Notes under the pieces: generated by a model
Seen by the model: only the letters and a program-made list of their open reading frames with translations
The model's database searches: none
Told to the model about the DNA's origin: nothing
Program-made: the position numbers and the translations under genes
Shown here: piece after piece, positions 49,360 to 50,996 of the stretch
How positions within the stretch are numbered: the first letter of the stretch is position 1
How the letters are laid out: each line of letters starts with the position of its first letter
Source: JAYWDA01 sp043747555
GTDB taxonomy: Bacteria > Bdellovibrionota > Bdellovibrionia > Bdellovibrionales > Bdellovibrionaceae
Direction of reading: 5' to 3'
DNA: 50,996 bases
NCBI GenBank assembly: GCA_043747555.1
Contig: JAYTOY010000013.1
Span: forward strand, 1-50,996

Positions 49360-49923
49360 ATGAAGCTAAATAACAAGGGTTTTTCACTCGTCGAATTGAT
49401 GGTGGTCGTAGCCATCATCGGAATCTTGGCCGCGGTTGCCGTGCCATCAATTAATAAATATATGGCTAAAGCCCGGCAATCAGAAGCTAAGACAAACTTG
49501 GGTTCTTTGTACACTGCGGAAAAAGCATTTGCTGCTGAGTACATCAAGTTCCATTCAGCTTTCGTGGCTGTTGGATTCACGCCTGAGGGTCGCCTTCGTT
49601 ACAATGTTGGCTTCGCTGCGGCCGGCGGTGCTAATAACGCGGGTATTTCTGACGGTTACAATACACCTCCAGCGAACGTCAATTTTGCAGCTGTAGGTTA
49701 TTGCGCCAATGCGACGGGAACTGTTAACTTAGCGACAAGTTCATGCACGACCCTTAATGGAGCTGGTGGAGCTCAGCCTCCAGCTGTTCCTGCTGGTAAC
49801 ACGATTGGTGCTGCCGTATTTCAAGCGGGAGCGGTCGCGAACTTAGTCAGCGGTTTTCAGAATGACGTTTGGACGATTGACCAAGTGAAGCAGATCACAA
49901 ATGCTGTGAATGGTATCAACTAA
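49360..49923 (+). CDS. pilA: Type IV pilin
   Basis: A 187-residue prepilin: short leader MKLNNKG, then the PilD cleavage and methylation site FSLVELMVVVAIIGILAAVA with Phe+1 and Glu+5, and the long N-terminal helix continuing to about residue 62. The globular part is Ala/Gly/Asn-rich with two cysteines (GYCANATG, SSCTTL) that could form the D-loop. Strong AAGGGGGA ribosome site. Type IV pili are needed for prey entry in Bdellovibrio (established knowledge); this gene is the obvious major-pilin candidate here. Confidence 0.93.
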   Translation: MKLNNKGFSLVELMVVVAIIGILAAVAVPSINKYMAKARQSEAKTNLGSLYTAEKAFAAEYIKFHSAFVAVGFTPEGRLRYNVGFAAAGGANNAGISDGYNTPPANVNFAAVGYCANATGTVNLATSSCTTLNGAGGAQPPAVPAGNTIGAAVFQAGAVANLVSGFQNDVWTIDQVKQITNAVNGIN

Positions 49924-49927
49924 TTTC

Positions 49928-50611
49928 ATGAAAATGAAGATTTTAAAAAGCCCAACTTATTTAGTTGGGCTTTTTATATTTGGGCTGTGGTTGTTATCGA
50001 ACGTGCTACGTCCGATAGACTTCAGAAGAGAAAACCATTTCTTAGCCCCACCAAAACAAATTTCACGTTTCACCTTCGGCTACAACGAACCTATGGCTGA
50101 CATTTTGTGGGTCCGTTCCATCCAAGATTTTGATTACTGTGAACAAAAAATTGATAAGACAAATTGCCGCGCCAATTCTTGGCTTTATAAAATTCTGGAT
50201 GTCATCACGGACCTTTCACCACATTTTCGCACAGCCCATTCAATGGGCCCAATTGCTTTAAGTGTTATTATTTCTGACATCCAGGGCGCTTCGAAAATTT
50301 TCGATAAGGCGTCCGAGCGATTCCCTAAAGATTGGACAATTCTAGGCCGGGCTGCCTACCACGCTCTGTACGAAGAAGACGATCGGCCCAAGGCCGCAAG
50401 ATTGCTTAAGCAAGCCGCAGAAAACGGTGGGCCCTTTTGGTATTACTCATTATCCGGAAGGCTTTTTGCCGAGGGTGGCGAGATGGAGCTGGGCGAAGCT
50501 TTACTGCAAGAATTAAAAGACACGAATCAGCCGCAACATCTGATCGATCGATTGACTCAGCGCCTAGAGGACTACCGAAAAAACCCGAAAAAAACTAAGT
50601 TAAGCCTTTAA
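49928..50611 (+). CDS. TPR-like membrane-anchored protein downstream of pilA
   Basis: A 227-residue protein whose ATG lies four bases after the pilA stop, without its own ribosome site, so it is probably translated by reinitiation. One hydrophobic segment (YLVGLFIFGLWLLSNVL, residues 11-27) anchors it. The rest is helical and TPR-like (ASKIFDKASERFPKDWTILG, KAARLLKQAAENGG, LGEALLQELKDTN). Codons 6-16 are encoded by the pilA terminator hairpin, so expression should depend on read-through. The function is unknown; a pilus-assembly role is a guess from position. Confidence 0.8.
   Translation: MKMKILKSPTYLVGLFIFGLWLLSNVLRPIDFRRENHFLAPPKQISRFTFGYNEPMADILWVRSIQDFDYCEQKIDKTNCRANSWLYKILDVITDLSPHFRTAHSMGPIALSVIISDIQGASKIFDKASERFPKDWTILGRAAYHALYEEDDRPKAARLLKQAAENGGPFWYYSLSGRLFAEGGEMELGEALLQELKDTNQPQHLIDRLTQRLEDYRKNPKKTKLSL
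49945..49975 (+). terminator. pilA terminator inside the next coding sequence
   Basis: AAAAAGCCCAACT (49945-49957), loop TATTT, AGTTGGGCTTTTT (49963-49975): a perfect 13-bp stem with GC core, A-tract and T-tract. It is 22 bases after the pilA stop and within codons 6-16 of the next gene. Confidence 0.88.
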
Positions 50612-50639
50612 AGAGCACTTTTGCATCATGTAATTATGC

Positions 50640-50668
50640 TGTACAAGTGGGCACTTTATATGTAAAAA
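50640..50668 (+). promoter_or_regulatory. Possible promoter of the AAA ATPase gene
   Basis: TGTACA (50640-50645), 17 bases, TAAAAA (50663-50668), seven bases before the ATG at 50676. An imperfect palindrome GTGGG ... CCCAC (50647-50675) surrounds the -10 box. Confidence 0.3.
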
Positions 50669-50675
50669 TACCCAC

Positions 50676-50996
50676 ATGTATAACAGATTGTTAAAGCGAG
50701 AAATTATCAAAACCAGCAAAAGTATCCTGATCCTCGGCCCTCGTCAGGTTGGTAAGTCCACTTTAATAAAGGCCATTAATCCAGATCTAAAAATTAATTT
50801 AGCCAATGAGACTGAGTACTTTCTTTTTCAATCTGACCCCAGCGAGCTTGAAAAGCGTATTGCAGCGACAAAGCCTAAAACTGTTTTTATCGACGAAATC
50901 CAAAGAATTCCAAGGCTCACAAATACGATTCAATCGATCATCGATGATCACCCAAAGATAAAGTTTTACCTGACGGGTTCCAGTGCTAGAAAACTC
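50676..50996 (+). CDS. AAA_14/DUF4143-type ATPase, 5' part
   Basis: The first 107 codons are open to the window edge. MYNRLLKREI, Walker A LILGPRQVGKSTLIKA, Walker B KTVFIDEIQRIP and the sensor motif KFYLTGSSARKL are characteristic of AAA_14 ATPases that carry a C-terminal DUF4143 region (outside the window). These genes are scattered accessory genes in many bacteria and archaea; their role is not established. No ribosome site was seen. Confidence 0.9.
   Translation, partial: MYNRLLKREIIKTSKSILILGPRQVGKSTLIKAINPDLKINLANETEYFLFQSDPSELEKRIAATKPKTVFIDEIQRIPRLTNTIQSIIDDHPKIKFYLTGSSARKL

Overview
The window looks like a chromosomal segment of a Bdellovibrio-like predatory bacterium (Bdellovibrionota). 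This is inference: no rRNA or tRNA was seen and no database could be searched. The reasons are the moderately AT-rich coding style, many secreted lipoproteins (one with an FQNC-type lipobox), a heavy load of exported or membrane proteases (trypsin-like, caspase-like, rhomboid, two metzincins, HtpX, subtilase), a type IV pilin, a PutA without DNA-binding domain, MutS2, DUF3015 and DUF4105 proteins, and several intergenic sites resembling FliA (sigma-28) promoters. No intact insertion sequence, prophage, CRISPR array or tRNA was recognised.

Layout. 1-6.2 kb: a possible 3' gene fragment, a BNR/Ig-like lipoprotein, a DUF2805 protein, an overlapping pair encoding a caspase-like protein and a trypsin-like lipoprotein, a GNAT acetyltransferase and small lipoprotein/membrane genes. 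6.3-10.6 kb: a conserved hypothetical, a Fis-type HTH protein, then a membrane cluster (single-TM protein with a structured leader, RDD protein, rhomboid protease). 10.6-20.6 kb: putA, an FAH hydrolase plus histidine phosphatase, hslO (Hsp33), DUF3015, DUF4105, corA, NAD-isocitrate dehydrogenase. 20.6-20.9 kb: a gene-free, GC-rich stretch that appears to encode a structured RNA ending in an intrinsic terminator. 21-32 kb: two paralogous metzincin lipoproteins, an AI-2E permease, a thioredoxin-TPR protein, a phosphoesterase, a coiled-coil/Hsp20 fusion, a PA14-Fn3 lipoprotein and a duplicated-domain protein. 32-48 kb: lysC, a REC/PilZ-like protein, a CBS protein, mutS2, lnt, a zinc-ribbon membrane protein, and the envelope/proteostasis series clpA-htpX-slt-subtilase. 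48-51 kb: a brnT-brnA toxin-antitoxin module lying between clpA and clpS, pilA with a downstream TPR-like gene, and the start of an AAA_14-type ATPase.

Together the genes emphasise envelope remodelling and proteolysis (Slt, Lnt, HtpX, subtilase, rhomboid), protein quality control (ClpA, ClpS, Hsp33, Hsp20-like) and proline/TCA metabolism (PutA, IDH). The most notable non-gene signals are (1) the structured RNA at about 20.63-20.87 kb with a G-quadruplex motif, (2) a strong pilA terminator buried in the first codons of the next gene, (3) start codons placed directly after promoter -10 boxes (brnT, clpS, lysC, hslO), suggesting leaderless mRNAs, and (4) several sigma-28-like promoters, including one before pilA and one before the operon containing the coiled-coil/Hsp20 protein.
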